64,000 nucleotides of DNA, from contig NC_017030.1 of NCBI RefSeq assembly GCF_000255295.1, positions 3,224,001 through 3,288,000 of the forward strand, written 5' to 3'. Positions within the stretch are counted from its first letter, which is position 1. Each line of letters begins with the position of its first letter. Under the pieces are notes generated by a model. It saw only the letters and a list, made by a program, of their open reading frames with translations. It searched no databases and was not told where the DNA came from. Of this stretch, positions 17,908 to 27,528 are shown piece after piece. The position numbers were made by a program, and so were the translations under genes. This stretch comes from Corallococcus coralloides DSM 2259. GTDB lineage: Bacteria; Myxococcota; Myxococcia; Myxococcales; Myxococcaceae.

Positions 17908-19005
17908 TCAGACCCCCGTCACCTGACGGATGAACGCGAGCATCCGTGAACACGTCGTGTCCAGGTCCATGTGCGCCTCGGCCATGCGGCGGGCCTCCCG
18001 TCCCATGGCCTCCAGTGTAGCCGGGCGCTGCAACAGCGCGTCCAGCATGTGCGCCAGCGCCGTGTAGTCCCCCGCCGGCACGATGCGCCCGTCCACGCCG
18101 TCGCGCACCAGCTCGCCCACGCCGCCCGCGGGCGTGGACAGCACCGCCAGGCCCGCGGCCTTCGCCTCCGCGATGGCCCAGGACGACATGTCCGCCATCG
18201 TCGGCAACACGAAGAGGTCCGCCGCCTGAGCCAGGCCAATCAGCTCCGGCGAGTTCGGCTGCACGCCCACGTGGAGGTGAACTCCCGGCGGCGCCTCGAA
18301 GGGCGTGGACGTCACCAGGTCCAACCGCCAGTTCCTCCGCCGCGTCTCCCGCGCCCAGCGCAGGAGCAGCTGGCCGCCCTTGCGCCCCAGGTCGCTTCCC
18401 ACGAAGAGCAGCCGCACCACGCCGTCCCGGGGCTTCTTCTCCGGCGCCGGCCGCCACAGCGTCGTGTCCACGCTGGGCCAGACCACGTGCACGCTTTTGT
18501 CGGGCACGCCGTACTCCTCCACCAGCGAGCGCTTGGTGTACTGCGAGAAGGACAGCATCCCCTTCGCGATGGCGTACGTGCGCCGGTGCAGCACGTTCTT
18601 CGCCCGGCCCAGCCAGCCCGCGTGCTGCGTGCGCAGGCCGTAGTAGCGCAGGTATTCCTCCAGACCGCTGGGCGTCGCGTCCGTGGAGATGACGCTCGGC
18701 ACGCGGCGCATGAAGTCGTGCGACAGGTGCGCCAGCCGCTGCGTGTGCACCACCGCGGCCCGCACCGGCTCCCGCGAGGAGGCCTGGTTCAGCGCGACGC
18801 GGGCCCGCAGCCCTCCGCGCATCGACAGCCGCGAGCGCACCATCGGCAGGTGCTCCCAGAGGTCATTCACGTGCTCGTCGATGGGCAGCCACACCGGCGT
18901 GATGTCGGTGCGGCGCCCCATGGCCCGCTTGAGGTTGTCCAGGAACACCGCGTTGCCGAGCGTCGTCTCGATGACGAACGCGATCCGTGGGGCTGAGGAC
19001 TGCAT
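17908..19005 (-). CDS. Glycosyltransferase, GT4-like (GT-B fold)
   Basis: 365 aa. The C-terminal half is typical of family 4 retaining glycosyltransferases: LLFVGSDLGRKGG near residue 205, a segment ending LVTSTP, ADLFVLPTMADMSSWAIAEAKAAGL, then GGVGELVRDG. These match the nucleotide-sugar binding and E(x7)E-like regions. The N-terminal half has an acceptor-binding Rossmann fold (RIAFVIETTLGN). ATG at 19005 is preferred to one 45 nt upstream because GGGGAGG precedes it and the family N-terminus starts there. The acceptor is unknown; a cell-surface polysaccharide or glycolipid is usual for the family. It is probably co-transcribed with the DUF3626 gene. Confidence 0.88.
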   Translation of the reverse strand: MQSSAPRIAFVIETTLGNAVFLDNLKRAMGRRTDITPVWLPIDEHVNDLWEHLPMVRSRLSMRGGLRARVALNQASSREPVRAAVVHTQRLAHLSHDFMRRVPSVISTDATPSGLEEYLRYYGLRTQHAGWLGRAKNVLHRRTYAIAKGMLSFSQYTKRSLVEEYGVPDKSVHVVWPSVDTTLWRPAPEKKPRDGVVRLLFVGSDLGRKGGQLLLRWARETRRRNWRLDLVTSTPFEAPPGVHLHVGVQPNSPELIGLAQAADLFVLPTMADMSSWAIAEAKAAGLAVLSTPAGGVGELVRDGVDGRIVPAGDYTALAHMLDALLQRPATLEAMGREARRMAEAHMDLDTTCSRMLAFIRQVTGV

Positions 19006-19125
19006 CCGCTGCGCGCGCCTCCCCAGGGCTGGGGTGCCCCTCCCGGGCATATAGGTGCCCGGTGCGGCATCTCCAACGGGACCCCGGGGCAGCGTCCGGA
19101 TTCACACGAAGGGGAGGGACCGCCG

Positions 19126-20460
19126 TCACGCCTCCGGCTGCACGGGCTGCTCCAGCAGGTGGAAGCGCACCTCGCGCACGCGGCGCGGCGACGCCTCCAC
19201 CACCTCCAGCACCGTGCCGTCCGGCATGGACAGCTTCGTGCCCGGCTCCGGGATGGCGCCTCCCGCGAGCGCGATGCACAGGCCCGCGACGGTGGAGTAG
19301 TCCTCGCTCTCCTCCAGCTCCAGCCCCAGCGCGCGGTTCACCTCGCGCAGGCTCGCCTCGCCCTGCACCACCGCGAGGGTGGGGCTCTCGCGCCGCACCA
19401 GCACCTCCGGCGTCTCGGACTCGCTGAGGATGTCCCCCACCAGCTCCTCCACCAGGTCCTCCACCGTCACCAGCCCCACCACGCCGCCGTGCTCGTCCAC
19501 CACCACCGCCAGCTGCATCCGCCGGCGCTGCAGCTCCTTCATCGCCGCGATGGCGCGCATGGACTCCACCAGGAACAGCGGCGGGCGCAGCACGTCCTCC
19601 AGGACGATGAGGTGCCCTTCCCAGGCCACGCCCAGGAGGTCCTTGGCCACGATGTAGCCCACCACGTTGTCGATGGTGCCCTCGTACACCGGCATCCGCG
19701 AGTGCCCGTGCTCCAGCAGCACCTGGCGGATCTCCTCGTTGCTCGCGTGCCGACGCAGCGCGACGATGTGCTCGCGCGTCACCATCACCTCGCCCAACGT
19801 CAAATCCCCCAGCTCGAAGGCCCGCGACGCAATCTCCCCCGCGCGCGGATCCAACGTGCCCTGCTTCGACGCCTCCTCCACCAGCTGCATCAACTCGTCC
19901 GGCGACAGGCGCGACTCGGAGAAGTTCGTCTTGTCCCCGAAGAGCTTCAGCACCACGTTGGAGCTCGCGGTGAGGAACCACACCAGGGGCCGCATCACCC
20001 ACGCCAACGCCTTGAGCGGCCGGCCCAGCGTCAGCGCGTACTGCTCGGAGAAGCGCAGCGCCAGGGACTTGGGCACCAGCTCCCCCAGCACCAGCGACAG
20101 GTACGACACCAGCGCGACCACCAGCGCGAACGCCACCTGGCTCGCCGTGGCCTCCGGCACGCCCAGGCCGGACAGGACGCCCGCCAGCCGCTGCGCGATG
20201 CTCGCGCCGCCGAAGGCCGCCGCCGTGGAGCCAATCACCGTGATGCCAATCTGCACCGTGGCGAGCAGCCGCTCCGGATCATCCCGCAGCGCCGCGACGG
20301 CCTTCGCGGACTTGCTGCCCTGCTCCAGGAGCTCCTTCAGCCGCGTCTTGCGCACGGACAGGAGGCCCAGCTCGGCGCCCGCGAAGACGCCGTTGGCCAG
20401 GACCAGCAAGAGGATGATGACGAGCTCCGTGACGATGGCGGACCTCCCGGCTGGACCCAC
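19126..20460 (-). CDS. CNNM/CorC-type transporter-associated membrane protein (hemolysin family)
   Basis: 444 aa from a GTG start. Domains in order: a DUF21/CNNM transmembrane domain at about residues 8-200 (ELVIILLLVLANGVFAGAE, GELVPKSLALRFSE), a pair of CBS domains at about 215-335 (VMVTREHIVALRR, VVVDEHGGVVGLVTVEDL), then a C-terminal CorC/HlyC domain to 435. Proteins of this type sit in the inner membrane and are linked to Mg2+/Co2+ homeostasis; 'hemolysin' is a historical name. The only in-frame start near the first helix is GTG at 20460, with GGGAGG rather far (about 23 nt) upstream, so the exact start is uncertain. Confidence 0.92.
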   Translation of the reverse strand: MGPAGRSAIVTELVIILLLVLANGVFAGAELGLLSVRKTRLKELLEQGSKSAKAVAALRDDPERLLATVQIGITVIGSTAAAFGGASIAQRLAGVLSGLGVPEATASQVAFALVVALVSYLSLVLGELVPKSLALRFSEQYALTLGRPLKALAWVMRPLVWFLTASSNVVLKLFGDKTNFSESRLSPDELMQLVEEASKQGTLDPRAGEIASRAFELGDLTLGEVMVTREHIVALRRHASNEEIRQVLLEHGHSRMPVYEGTIDNVVGYIVAKDLLGVAWEGHLIVLEDVLRPPLFLVESMRAIAAMKELQRRRMQLAVVVDEHGGVVGLVTVEDLVEELVGDILSESETPEVLVRRESPTLAVVQGEASLREVNRALGLELEESEDYSTVAGLCIALAGGAIPEPGTKLSMPDGTVLEVVEASPRRVREVRFHLLEQPVQPEA

Positions 20461-20492
20461 CCCGCGTCATGGCGGCGGGTGACCCTCCCGTC

Positions 20493-20876
20493 CTACACCC
20501 CCAGCGATTGCAGGAGGAGCGACAATTGGTCGCGACTCGCACCCTTGGGCAGGTAGTAGTGGGGACCCGACATGAGTGCGCTGCCTACATCCTGCGCCGC
20601 CGCGGAGGTGAGGAAGACGATGCGCGGGGTGGTGGCCGCGCGTGGCAGCTTCTCCACGACCTCCAGGCCACTCATTCCCGGCATGTTCAGGTCCAGCAGC
20701 ATGACCCCGAAGCGCTCGCCCCGCTTGAGCGAGTCGAGCGCCTCCTGTCCGTCCGCTGCCTCGGTCGTCTCATAGCCGAGGTCCTCCAGGCTCACCCGGA
20801 GGAACTCCCTCCAGTCCGCGTCGTCGTCCACGACCAGGACCTTCCGGGCTCCATCATCCAGCGCGAGTCTCCCCAA
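20493..20876 (-). CDS. Single-domain response regulator (CheY-like receiver)
   Basis: 127 aa, receiver domain only, no output domain. The acidic pair is VVDDDAD (about residue 18), the phospho-acceptor Asp62 lies in LLDLNMPGMSG, the switch Thr/Ser is in IVFLTSAAA, and the conserved Lys is in YYLPKGAS. Start chosen: TTG at 20876, four bases after a perfect AGGAGG; no in-frame ATG lies nearby. The AGGAGG is also followed immediately by an out-of-frame ATG opening an 8-codon ORF. No partner kinase is adjacent. Confidence 0.85.
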   Translation of the reverse strand: MGRLALDDGARKVLVVDDDADWREFLRVSLEDLGYETTEAADGQEALDSLKRGERFGVMLLDLNMPGMSGLEVVEKLPRAATTPRIVFLTSAAAQDVGSALMSGPHYYLPKGASRDQLSLLLQSLGV

Positions 20877-20971
20877 GCATCCTCCTGACCTGGGGAGAAC
20901 CTTCCGGGGACCGGCTGGCATTCGCGACACTTGGACTTGGGGACAGCCTCCAGCAGGCAGCCGGTCAGGCC

Positions 20972-21823
20972 CTAGAAGAGCGCCATGCCCAGCTGGCCCA
21001 CCAGGTACTGGAGGGCAGGCCGGACGTTGTGGACCGCCGTGCGCGGCTTCGCGGGCTCCGACGCCTGACACCACGCGGGCTCGCCCACCAGCCGGCCGGC
21101 CATGTGACTGAAGACGCGGAAGCGCCCCAGGTCCGTGCTGCTGCCGGAGTTGTAGACGCGCAAGGAGCGCTCGCCCGGGGTGCCCAGGTCCGCCTCGCTG
21201 GGGATGTGCCGGTGGCCGTGCAGCACCAGGTCCGCCCTGCCGCCCACGCGCTCCAGCAGTCGGCTTCCCAACGCGAGCTCCGACGCGTGGGGCAGGCCGC
21301 ACTTCGTGGCGATCCACTCCGGGAAGCTCTCCAGCGGAAGCGGCATCACGTGGTGGTGCAGCAGCACCGCGACCAGCGCGTCCTTCGGCGCGTGCTCCAG
21401 CACGCGGTCCACTTCGTCCACGACGCCTTCCGTCAGTTCGCCGTGGCTGTGGAAATAGTTGCGGTTGTGCTCACCGGTGGAGTCCACGCAGACCAGGAAG
21501 AGGCCCGCCTTCTCCACGGTGTGGACCTTGCGACCCTCCATGAAGCCGCTGCCCACATCCTCGCCGGGCCGGTCATGGTTGCCAGGGATGAAGGTGAGGC
21601 GTCCGGTCTCCATCCAGGGCGAGAAGTGTTCACGGAAGCGCTGGAACTCGGCGTGGGAGCCGCGGTGCGTGAGGTCACCCGTCACCACCACGTGATCCAC
21701 CTCCTGCGCTGTCAGAGCCTTCACCAGGGAGGACGCTGACGCGTCGCTCTCGCGGCTCATGTCCAGGTGAAGATCCGAAAGATGCGCCAGCTTCAGGGAG
21801 GGCATGCTGAAGGAGATAGGCAT
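20972..21823 (-). CDS. Calcineurin-like metallophosphoesterase
   Basis: 283 aa with the full two-metal set: DLHLD (near 17-21), GDLTHRG (about 49), GNHDRP (about 81), LLHHHVMP (about 155) and GHRH (about 200). It resembles the Icc/CpdA class of cyclic-nucleotide phosphodiesterases in motif order, but the substrate cannot be inferred. No signal peptide. A second in-frame ATG six codons in is an alternative start; neither has a good Shine-Dalgarno. A separate, unrelated phosphoesterase gene lies at 34994-35944. Confidence 0.9.
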   Translation of the reverse strand: MPISFSMPSLKLAHLSDLHLDMSRESDASASSLVKALTAQEVDHVVVTGDLTHRGSHAEFQRFREHFSPWMETGRLTFIPGNHDRPGEDVGSGFMEGRKVHTVEKAGLFLVCVDSTGEHNRNYFHSHGELTEGVVDEVDRVLEHAPKDALVAVLLHHHVMPLPLESFPEWIATKCGLPHASELALGSRLLERVGGRADLVLHGHRHIPSEADLGTPGERSLRVYNSGSSTDLGRFRVFSHMAGRLVGEPAWCQASEPAKPRTAVHNVRPALQYLVGQLGMALF

Positions 21824-21884
21824 CGGTTCTTCGAGCGGCGAGGGTTGCTGTACGAAGGTTCGTCAAAAGTTGGGCCAGCGTCGT

Positions 21885-23072
21885 TCACCCCACCCCGTTG
21901 CTGGGGATCCACTCCGTCGCGGGAGTGCTTCGAGCACGCATCGGCACCAGGCGCGTGCCTGACACCACGCGCAACCGCGTGCCGCGCCAGTCCACCGTGC
22001 GCCGGAACGCTCCGTGCCACCATGCGGCGAAGAGCAGCGCGTCCTTCACCAGCACCGCGGGCACCGCGCGCAGGGACACCGGCTGGGGCCGCAGCGACCG
22101 GAACACCGCCACGTCCACCCAGACCTTGCCCAGCGCCACCGCCAGCGCCGCCAGGCCGGTGAGGGCGGACGGGTGGATCACCGCGCCCAGCACCGCGAGT
22201 GGAACCGGGTTGAGGAGCGCCTGCGCCACGTACGTCGAGGGCGATACCGCTGTGCGGTGAATGACGCTCCAGCGCAGGTAGCGCTGGAAGAAGGCGTCCA
22301 CGCTCTTGCGCAGGGACACGTTGAAGACAGGGGCGTGCGCCAGCACCACGCGCTTGCCCAGCTTGCGCGTCACCCACTGGCCAATGACGTAGTCCTCCGC
22401 CAGCACGTCCTTCACGGAGAAGAAGCCGCCCAGCGCCTCCACGTCCTCGCGGCGCAGCGCCATGGACTTGCCCACCACGATGTCCCGGTCCGCCACGTGC
22501 TTCGCGGCGATCATCCCCGCCGCCGCGCTGGAGGACAGGTGCAGGTTGTCCAGGAGCGAACCGAAGGTCTGCTCACCCAGGCCGACCACCGGGTGCGTCA
22601 CGCAGCCCACCGTGGGGTCCTCGAAGGCAGCGGCGATCTCCTCCAGGTAGCCGTCCCCCACGCGGGTGTTGCTGTCGCTCACGACCCACAAGTCAAAGCG
22701 GGCCTCGGACGACAGCGTCACCAGCTGGTTCACCTTGGGGTTGAGGCCGGGCTCGCCCTCCTGGAGCACCACGCGCATGACGTGGGGCCACTTCGCCTGC
22801 GCGGCCCGCGCCACCGCCCAGGCCGGGTCGCGCGCGTCCTTCACGCCCAGCAGGACTTCGTAGTGGGGGTAGGGCAGCCGCGCGAACCGGGCGAGGTTGG
22901 CTTCCAGGTCGTCATCCACGCCGCACAGCGGCTTGAGGATGGACAGGCCGGGTTTGTGCGTGGGGGCCGCGGGGACGGTGCGGCGGTGGCGGCGCACGAA
23001 CAGCGCCTGGAGGAGGAGGGCCACGAGGCCCACTGCGGACGCGGCCAGGAGGAGGCTGGAGGCGATGAGCAT
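21885..23072 (-). CDS. GT21-family glycosyltransferase (ceramide glucosyltransferase/HpnI-like)
   Basis: 395 aa membrane-bound glycosyltransferase. An N-terminal helix (residues 3-25) is followed by a GT-A domain with KPLCGVDDDLEANL, D1 and D2 in SDSNTRV (about 135), D3 in LAEDYVIG (about 228) and QRYLRW (about 268), the signature order of family 21. Hydrophobic C-terminal segments lie at about 288-330. Known members glucosylate ceramide or attach N-acetylglucosamine to bacteriohopanetetrol (HpnI). No hpnH/hpnK genes lie beside it, so the lipid acceptor stays open. CTAGGGT ends 6 nt before the ATG with no Shine-Dalgarno. It lies 87 nt downstream of phoU. Confidence 0.88.
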   Translation of the reverse strand: MLIASSLLLAASAVGLVALLLQALFVRRHRRTVPAAPTHKPGLSILKPLCGVDDDLEANLARFARLPYPHYEVLLGVKDARDPAWAVARAAQAKWPHVMRVVLQEGEPGLNPKVNQLVTLSSEARFDLWVVSDSNTRVGDGYLEEIAAAFEDPTVGCVTHPVVGLGEQTFGSLLDNLHLSSSAAAGMIAAKHVADRDIVVGKSMALRREDVEALGGFFSVKDVLAEDYVIGQWVTRKLGKRVVLAHAPVFNVSLRKSVDAFFQRYLRWSVIHRTAVSPSTYVAQALLNPVPLAVLGAVIHPSALTGLAALAVALGKVWVDVAVFRSLRPQPVSLRAVPAVLVKDALLFAAWWHGAFRRTVDWRGTRLRVVSGTRLVPMRARSTPATEWIPSNGVG

Positions 23073-23086
23073 GTCGCCACCCTAGA

Positions 23087-23105
23087 GGTCCCACAAGGCG
23101 GGACC
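23087..23105 (-). terminator. Small hairpin between phoU and the GT21 gene
   Basis: GGTCCC - 7 nt - GGGACC, six pairs, about 55 nt past the phoU stop and just upstream of the next gene. No T-tract. It could weakly end the pst-phoU message. Confidence 0.3.
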
Positions 23106-23159
23106 GGGGCGGCGGGGCGGCGGGACGGCCAACTCGCCGTGACACCCCGGTGAAGCCGC

Positions 23160-23843
23160 CTACTCCAGGTCCCGGCTTCGCGGGTGGCGGACGTCCTTGC
23201 CGCGCACCATGTAGATGACCATCTCCGCCACGTTGAGCGCGTGGTCGCCAATGCGCTCCAGGTGCTTCGCGATGAACATCAGCGCCGTGGCCCGGCGGAT
23301 GTTGCGCGAGTCCTCCATCATGTAGGCCAGCAGCTCGTTGAAGATCTTGAGGAAGAGGGCATCCAGCAGGTCGTCCCCCTTGAGGACGTCCTCCGCCTTG
23401 GCCGCGTCCCCGGACACGAACGCGTCCAGGGCCTTCTTCACCTGCTGCTGCGCCAGCTCCGCCAGCTTCGGTGTGTCCACGTACGGCGCCAGCGGCGGCG
23501 CCTGGTTCAGGTCCATGGCGCGCTCGGCGATGTTCACCGCCAGGTCGCCAATGCGCTCCAGGTCGGTGACGATCTTCAGCGCCGTGGTGATGAGGCGCAG
23601 GTCGGAGGCGGCCGGCTGGCGCAGCGCGAGGATGCGGCGGCACAGGTCGTCGATGTCGACCTCCAGCCGGTTCACCTCGCGGTCCGCCCCTACCACCTGC
23701 TCGGCCAGCGCGGAGTCGCGGTCGGTGAGGGCGCGGGTGCTCTGGGAGATGAGGGTCTCCACCTTGGCCCCCATGGCGAGCAGCTTCTCGCGCAGGTTGC
23801 GCAGGTCCTGCTCGAATGCCTTGTCGGTGTGCGTGGCCGCCAT
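23160..23843 (-). CDS. phoU: Phosphate signalling regulator PhoU
   Basis: 227 aa, two tandem PhoU three-helix repeats. The metal-binding E/DxxxD-type motifs are visible as TDLERIGDLAVNIAERA (about residue 98) and KHLERIGDHALNVAEM (about 200). PhoU links the Pst transporter to the PhoR kinase and keeps the Pho response off when phosphate is plentiful; it acts at the inner face of the membrane. ATG at 23843 with AGGA 4 nt upstream. It lies 29 nt after pstB and is the last gene of the pst block, the usual order. Confidence 0.96.
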   Translation of the reverse strand: MAATHTDKAFEQDLRNLREKLLAMGAKVETLISQSTRALTDRDSALAEQVVGADREVNRLEVDIDDLCRRILALRQPAASDLRLITTALKIVTDLERIGDLAVNIAERAMDLNQAPPLAPYVDTPKLAELAQQQVKKALDAFVSGDAAKAEDVLKGDDLLDALFLKIFNELLAYMMEDSRNIRRATALMFIAKHLERIGDHALNVAEMVIYMVRGKDVRHPRSRDLE

Positions 23844-23872
23844 GTCGTCCTGTTCCGTCGCGCGGGAGGGCT

Positions 23873-24649
23873 TCAACCGAACTTCCCGGTGACGTAGTCC
23901 TCCGTGCGCTTCTCGTGGGGATTGGTGAAGATCTGCTCCGTGGGACCGCACTCCACCAATTCCCCCATGTAGAAGAAAGCCGTCCGGTCGCTCACGCGCG
24001 CGGCCTGCTGCATGTTGTGGGTCACGATGGCGATGGTGTACGTGGCCTTGAGCTCGTGGATGAGCTCTTCGATCTTCGCCGTGGCGATGGGATCCAACGC
24101 GGACGCGGGCTCGTCCATCAGCAGCACCTCCGGCTCCACCGCCAGGGCGCGCGCGATGCACAGGCGCTGCTGCTGACCGCCGGACAGGCCCAGGGCGCTC
24201 TCCTCCATCCGGTCCTTCACCTCGTCCCACAGCGCCGCGCCGCGCAGGGACTTCTCCACCCGGGCGGCGAGCTTCGCCTTGTCCTTGAGGCCGCCCACGC
24301 GCAGGCCGTAGGCGACGTTCTCGAAGATGGACTTGGGGAAGGGGTTGGACTTCTGGAAGACCATGCCCACGCGCCGGCGCAGGTCCACCACGTCCAGGGA
24401 GCGGTCGTGGATGCTGCGGCCGTCCAGGAACACGCTGCCGTCGTGGTTCGCGCCGGGGATGAGGTCGTTCATCCGGTTGAGCGAGCGCAGGAAGGTGGAC
24501 TTTCCGCAGCCGGACGGGCCGATGAGTGCCGTCACCTTGTGCTCGAGGATGGCCAGGCTCACCTGCTTGATGGCCACCTTGCTGCCGTAGCGCAGGGTGA
24601 GCTCGCGGGCTTCCATCTTGTTGTGCGGCGTGGCGGAGGAGAGGGGCAT
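23873..24649 (-). CDS. pstB: Phosphate ABC transporter ATP-binding protein PstB
   Basis: 258 aa cytoplasmic ATPase that powers phosphate uptake through PstCA. Walker [10 protein letters not shown] (about residue 43), Q-loop VFQKSNPFP, signature LSGGQQQR (about 155), Walker [14 protein letters not shown] and the switch histidine in [12 protein letters not shown]. Length and motifs match PstB rather than a general ABC protein (SLNRMNDL after Walker A is typical). It starts 13 nt after the pstA stop. Confidence 0.97.
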   Translation of the reverse strand: MPLSSATPHNKMEARELTLRYGSKVAIKQVSLAILEHKVTALIGPSGCGKSTFLRSLNRMNDLIPGANHDGSVFLDGRSIHDRSLDVVDLRRRVGMVFQKSNPFPKSIFENVAYGLRVGGLKDKAKLAARVEKSLRGAALWDEVKDRMEESALGLSGGQQQRLCIARALAVEPEVLLMDEPASALDPIATAKIEELIHELKATYTIAIVTHNMQQAARVSDRTAFFYMGELVECGPTEQIFTNPHEKRTEDYVTGKFG

Positions 24650-24662
24650 GGGATGAAGGGCG

Positions 24663-25574
24663 TCAGTGGCCGGCCGCGGCCTTGCGGCGCGTGCGCGTGC
24701 GGATGAGGACCGCGACCAGGTTGAGGGCGAAGGTGAGCAGCAGCAGCACCAGCACCGTCGCGTACAGCAGCGGGCGGGTGGCCTCCACGTCCGGCGACTG
24801 CGTGGCCAGCACGTAGGTGTGGTAGCCCAGGTGCATGAACTGCGAGTTCAGGCTCGTGGGCAGGTCCGGCAGGAAGTACGCCGCGCCGGTGAAGAGGATG
24901 GGGGCCACTTCCCCCGCGCCGCGGGAGACGGCCAGCACCGCGCCCGTGAGGATGCCCGGCAGCGCGCCCGGCAGCACCACCCGCGCCAGCGTCTGCGACT
25001 GGGTGGCCCCCAGCGCGAGGCTCGCGGTGCGCTGCTCCTGAGGCACGGCGCGCAGCGCTTCCTCCGTGGACACGATGACCACGGGCAGGGTGAGCACCGC
25101 CAGCGTGAGCGACGCCCAGAGGATGCCCGGCTGGGCCCAGTGCAGCTCCTCGTAGCCCAGCGCGTGGTCCAGGCCCTTGCCCACGAAGAGGATGAAGAAG
25201 CCCAGGCCGAAGAGGCCGAACACGATGGAGGGCACGCCCGCCAGGTTCGCCACCGCCACGCGCACCGCGCGAGCCAGGAAGCTGGAGGGCCGCGCGTACT
25301 CGTGCAGGTACACCGCCGTGAGCACGCCCACCGGCATCACCGCCAGGGTCATGAGCAGCGTGAGCGCCGCGGTGCCGAAGAGGGCGGGGAAGATGCCGCC
25401 GCCCATCATCCCGTCCGTGGGCGCCTGGGAGAGGAACTGCCAGGACACGTGGCTCCAGCCGCCCTGGACGACGTCCAGCAGGATGAAGGCGAGCATCGCC
25501 ACCATGATGAACGCGGCCAGCGCCGTGAGGGACACGAGCGACAGGCCCACGACCTTGCGAGTGGCGTGCTTCAC
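24663..25574 (-). CDS. pstA: Phosphate ABC transporter permease PstA
   Basis: 303 aa inner-membrane permease with about six helices. The ABC-permease EAA loop appears as [22 protein letters not shown] (about residues 175-196), followed by [26 protein letters not shown]. The start is GTG at 25574, which overlaps the pstC stop (GTGA); the longer in-frame ATG upstream would lie inside pstC. The tight overlap suggests translational coupling with PstC, its partner in the channel. Confidence 0.95.
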   Translation of the reverse strand: MKHATRKVVGLSLVSLTALAAFIMVAMLAFILLDVVQGGWSHVSWQFLSQAPTDGMMGGGIFPALFGTAALTLLMTLAVMPVGVLTAVYLHEYARPSSFLARAVRVAVANLAGVPSIVFGLFGLGFFILFVGKGLDHALGYEELHWAQPGILWASLTLAVLTLPVVIVSTEEALRAVPQEQRTASLALGATQSQTLARVVLPGALPGILTGAVLAVSRGAGEVAPILFTGAAYFLPDLPTSLNSQFMHLGYHTYVLATQSPDVEATRPLLYATVLVLLLLTFALNLVAVLIRTRTRRKAAAGH

Positions 25575-26587
25575 CCCGCACCTCCCTTGAGCCGCTGGAT
25601 GACCTTCTTCGTCCACATCCCCGCGAGCAGGTTGAGCACGAAGGTGAAGAGGAACAGCTCCACGCCGATGAAGAAGAGCAGCGCGTAGTGCGGGCTGCCC
25701 ACCACCACCTCGCCCATCTCCGCGGCGATGGTGGCGGACAGCGAGCGCACGGAGTCGCCCAGGTTCCAGGACACGATGGCCGCGTTGCCGGAGGCCATGA
25801 GGACGATCATCGTCTCACCGATGGCGCGCCCGAAGCCCAGCACGCACGCGGCGAGGATGCCGGGGGCCGCCGCCGGGAGCACCACCTTCCACGCGGTCTC
25901 CCAGGGCGTGGCGCCCAGCGCCAGGGACGCCTCCCGGTAGCTGCGCGGCACGGCGGTGAGCGCGTCCTCCGTCACCGTGAAGATGACCGGCACGATGGCC
26001 AGCGCCAGGCCCAGGCCCGCCACCACGGCATTGAGCCGGGACGTGAAGCCGAACGTCTCCTGGAGGAAGGAGGCCATGACCATCAGGGCGAAGAAGCCCA
26101 GCACCACGGAGGGGATGCCGGCGAGCAGCTCGATGGTGGGCTTGAGCACTTCGCGCAGGCGGCGCGGGGCGAACTCCGCGGCGAACAGCGCGCCGAAGAT
26201 GCCCAGGGGCACGGCCACCAGCATGGACACGGCCGTCGTCTTCAGCGTGCCGATGAAGAGCGGAATCATGCTGACCTTGGGCACGTTGGACACCGGCTGC
26301 CACACGTAGCCCAGGGGCTTTCCCTTCCGCACCATCTGCGGGAGGAACATCTTGGAGAAGCTGGCCTCCTCGCGCGCGGCCGCGTCGGTGACGAGCGTCA
26401 GTGCCTCCTTCGCCACGAAGACGAGGATGAGCACCAGCGCGGCGATGCCCGTGAAGGCGACCGCGGTGATGAGCGCGGCGATGGCCTTCTCCTTCAGCTG
26501 GCGCCGGCGTGCCGCGTGCGACAGCGTGGGCAGCGCCACGGGGGGCGCGAGGTCCTGCTCCTGCATGACGGCCTGTCTATCCAACAT
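25571..26587 (-). CDS. pstC: Phosphate ABC transporter permease PstC
   Basis: 338 aa inner-membrane permease. Cytoplasmic N-terminus of about 35 residues, a first helix at about 38-58, then a periplasmic loop (about 60-105) before the core helices. The EAA loop is [26 protein letters not shown] (about 203-228), followed by LPAAAPGILAACVLGFGRAIGET. It starts 37 nt after pstS and its stop overlaps the pstA start. It forms the membrane channel with PstA. Confidence 0.95.
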   Translation of the reverse strand: MLDRQAVMQEQDLAPPVALPTLSHAARRRQLKEKAIAALITAVAFTGIAALVLILVFVAKEALTLVTDAAAREEASFSKMFLPQMVRKGKPLGYVWQPVSNVPKVSMIPLFIGTLKTTAVSMLVAVPLGIFGALFAAEFAPRRLREVLKPTIELLAGIPSVVLGFFALMVMASFLQETFGFTSRLNAVVAGLGLALAIVPVIFTVTEDALTAVPRSYREASLALGATPWETAWKVVLPAAAPGILAACVLGFGRAIGETMIVLMASGNAAIVSWNLGDSVRSLSATIAAEMGEVVVGSPHYALLFFIGVELFLFTFVLNLLAGMWTKKVIQRLKGGAG

Positions 26588-26624
26588 GGAAACCCCGCGC
26601 CGGGTGACAATCGCGTGACGCCAA

Positions 26625-27449
26625 CTACTTCACAGGGAAGTAGCCAACCTGGGTGACGATGGCCTGGCCCTCGGCGGACAGCGCGAAGTCGATGAAGGCC
26701 TTCACCTCACCCGAGGGCGCCTTGCCCAGGTAGAAGAACAGGTCGCGCGACAGCGGGTACTTGCCGCTCTTCACGTTCTCCGCGGAGGGGGCGATGGCCT
26801 CATGGCCCTTCTTCACCTTCAGCTCCTTGATGCCCTTGCCGTACGCGGCGCCGCCGTAGCCGATGCCGTTCTTCTCCTTGGCCACCGCGTTGACCACCGC
26901 GGCCGTGCCGGGGAGCGTCTGCGCCTCCGGGGCGAAGTCCTCGCCGCCCAGCACGTGGTCCTTCACGAAGACGTAGGTGCCGGAGGAGTTCTCACGCGAG
27001 TACGGGACGATGGGGGCGTCCTGCCCGCCCACGTCCTTCCAGTTCGTCGTGTCGCCCAGGTAGATGGCCTTGAGCTGCTCCACCGTGAGCGCCTCCACCT
27101 TGTTGGTCTCGTTGACGTAGAAGGTGACGCCGTCCTTGGCCACGGACAGCGCGGTGGGCGGGGCGTTGTTGCGGGCGCGGATCTTCGCGGCTTCCGCCTC
27201 CTTGATCTCCCGGCTGGACATGGCGATGTCGGTGGTGCCGTTCTGCAGGGCCGCCAGGCCCGTGCCGGAGCCACCGCCCGTCACTTGAATCTTCGTGGCG
27301 GGGTTCTTCTTCATGAACGCCTCCGCCCAGCGCTGGGCGAGGATGACCATGGTGTCCGAGCCCTTCACCGTCACCGTGCCTGCCTGGGCGGTCAGAGGGA
27401 GGACGGCAAGCCCGAAGGCGACGAAGCCAGAGAGCAGAGTCTTCTTCAT
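26625..27449 (-). CDS. pstS: Periplasmic phosphate-binding protein PstS
   Basis: 274 aa with an N-terminal signal peptide (residues 1-23, cleavage likely after AQA). The phosphate-binding elements of the family are present: VKGSDTMV near residue 29, GGGSGTGLAALQNGTTDIAMSSR near 58-80, and SRENSSGTYVFVKD near 146. It captures phosphate and hands it to PstCA. It is first in the pstSCAB-phoU block, and a Pho-box-like repeat lies about 80 nt upstream. It belongs to the shorter PstS class. Confidence 0.96.
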   Translation of the reverse strand: MKKTLLSGFVAFGLAVLPLTAQAGTVTVKGSDTMVILAQRWAEAFMKKNPATKIQVTGGGSGTGLAALQNGTTDIAMSSREIKEAEAAKIRARNNAPPTALSVAKDGVTFYVNETNKVEALTVEQLKAIYLGDTTNWKDVGGQDAPIVPYSRENSSGTYVFVKDHVLGGEDFAPEAQTLPGTAAVVNAVAKEKNGIGYGGAAYGKGIKELKVKKGHEAIAPSAENVKSGKYPLSRDLFFYLGKAPSGEVKAFIDFALSAEGQAIVTQVGYFPVK

Positions 27450-27528
27450 GAGGTGTCTCCTCCCTCGAAGATGCTGTCGAGGACACGTGACGATCTATGG
27501 GCCCGATGTGGCTGTTTGACGGCCCTTG

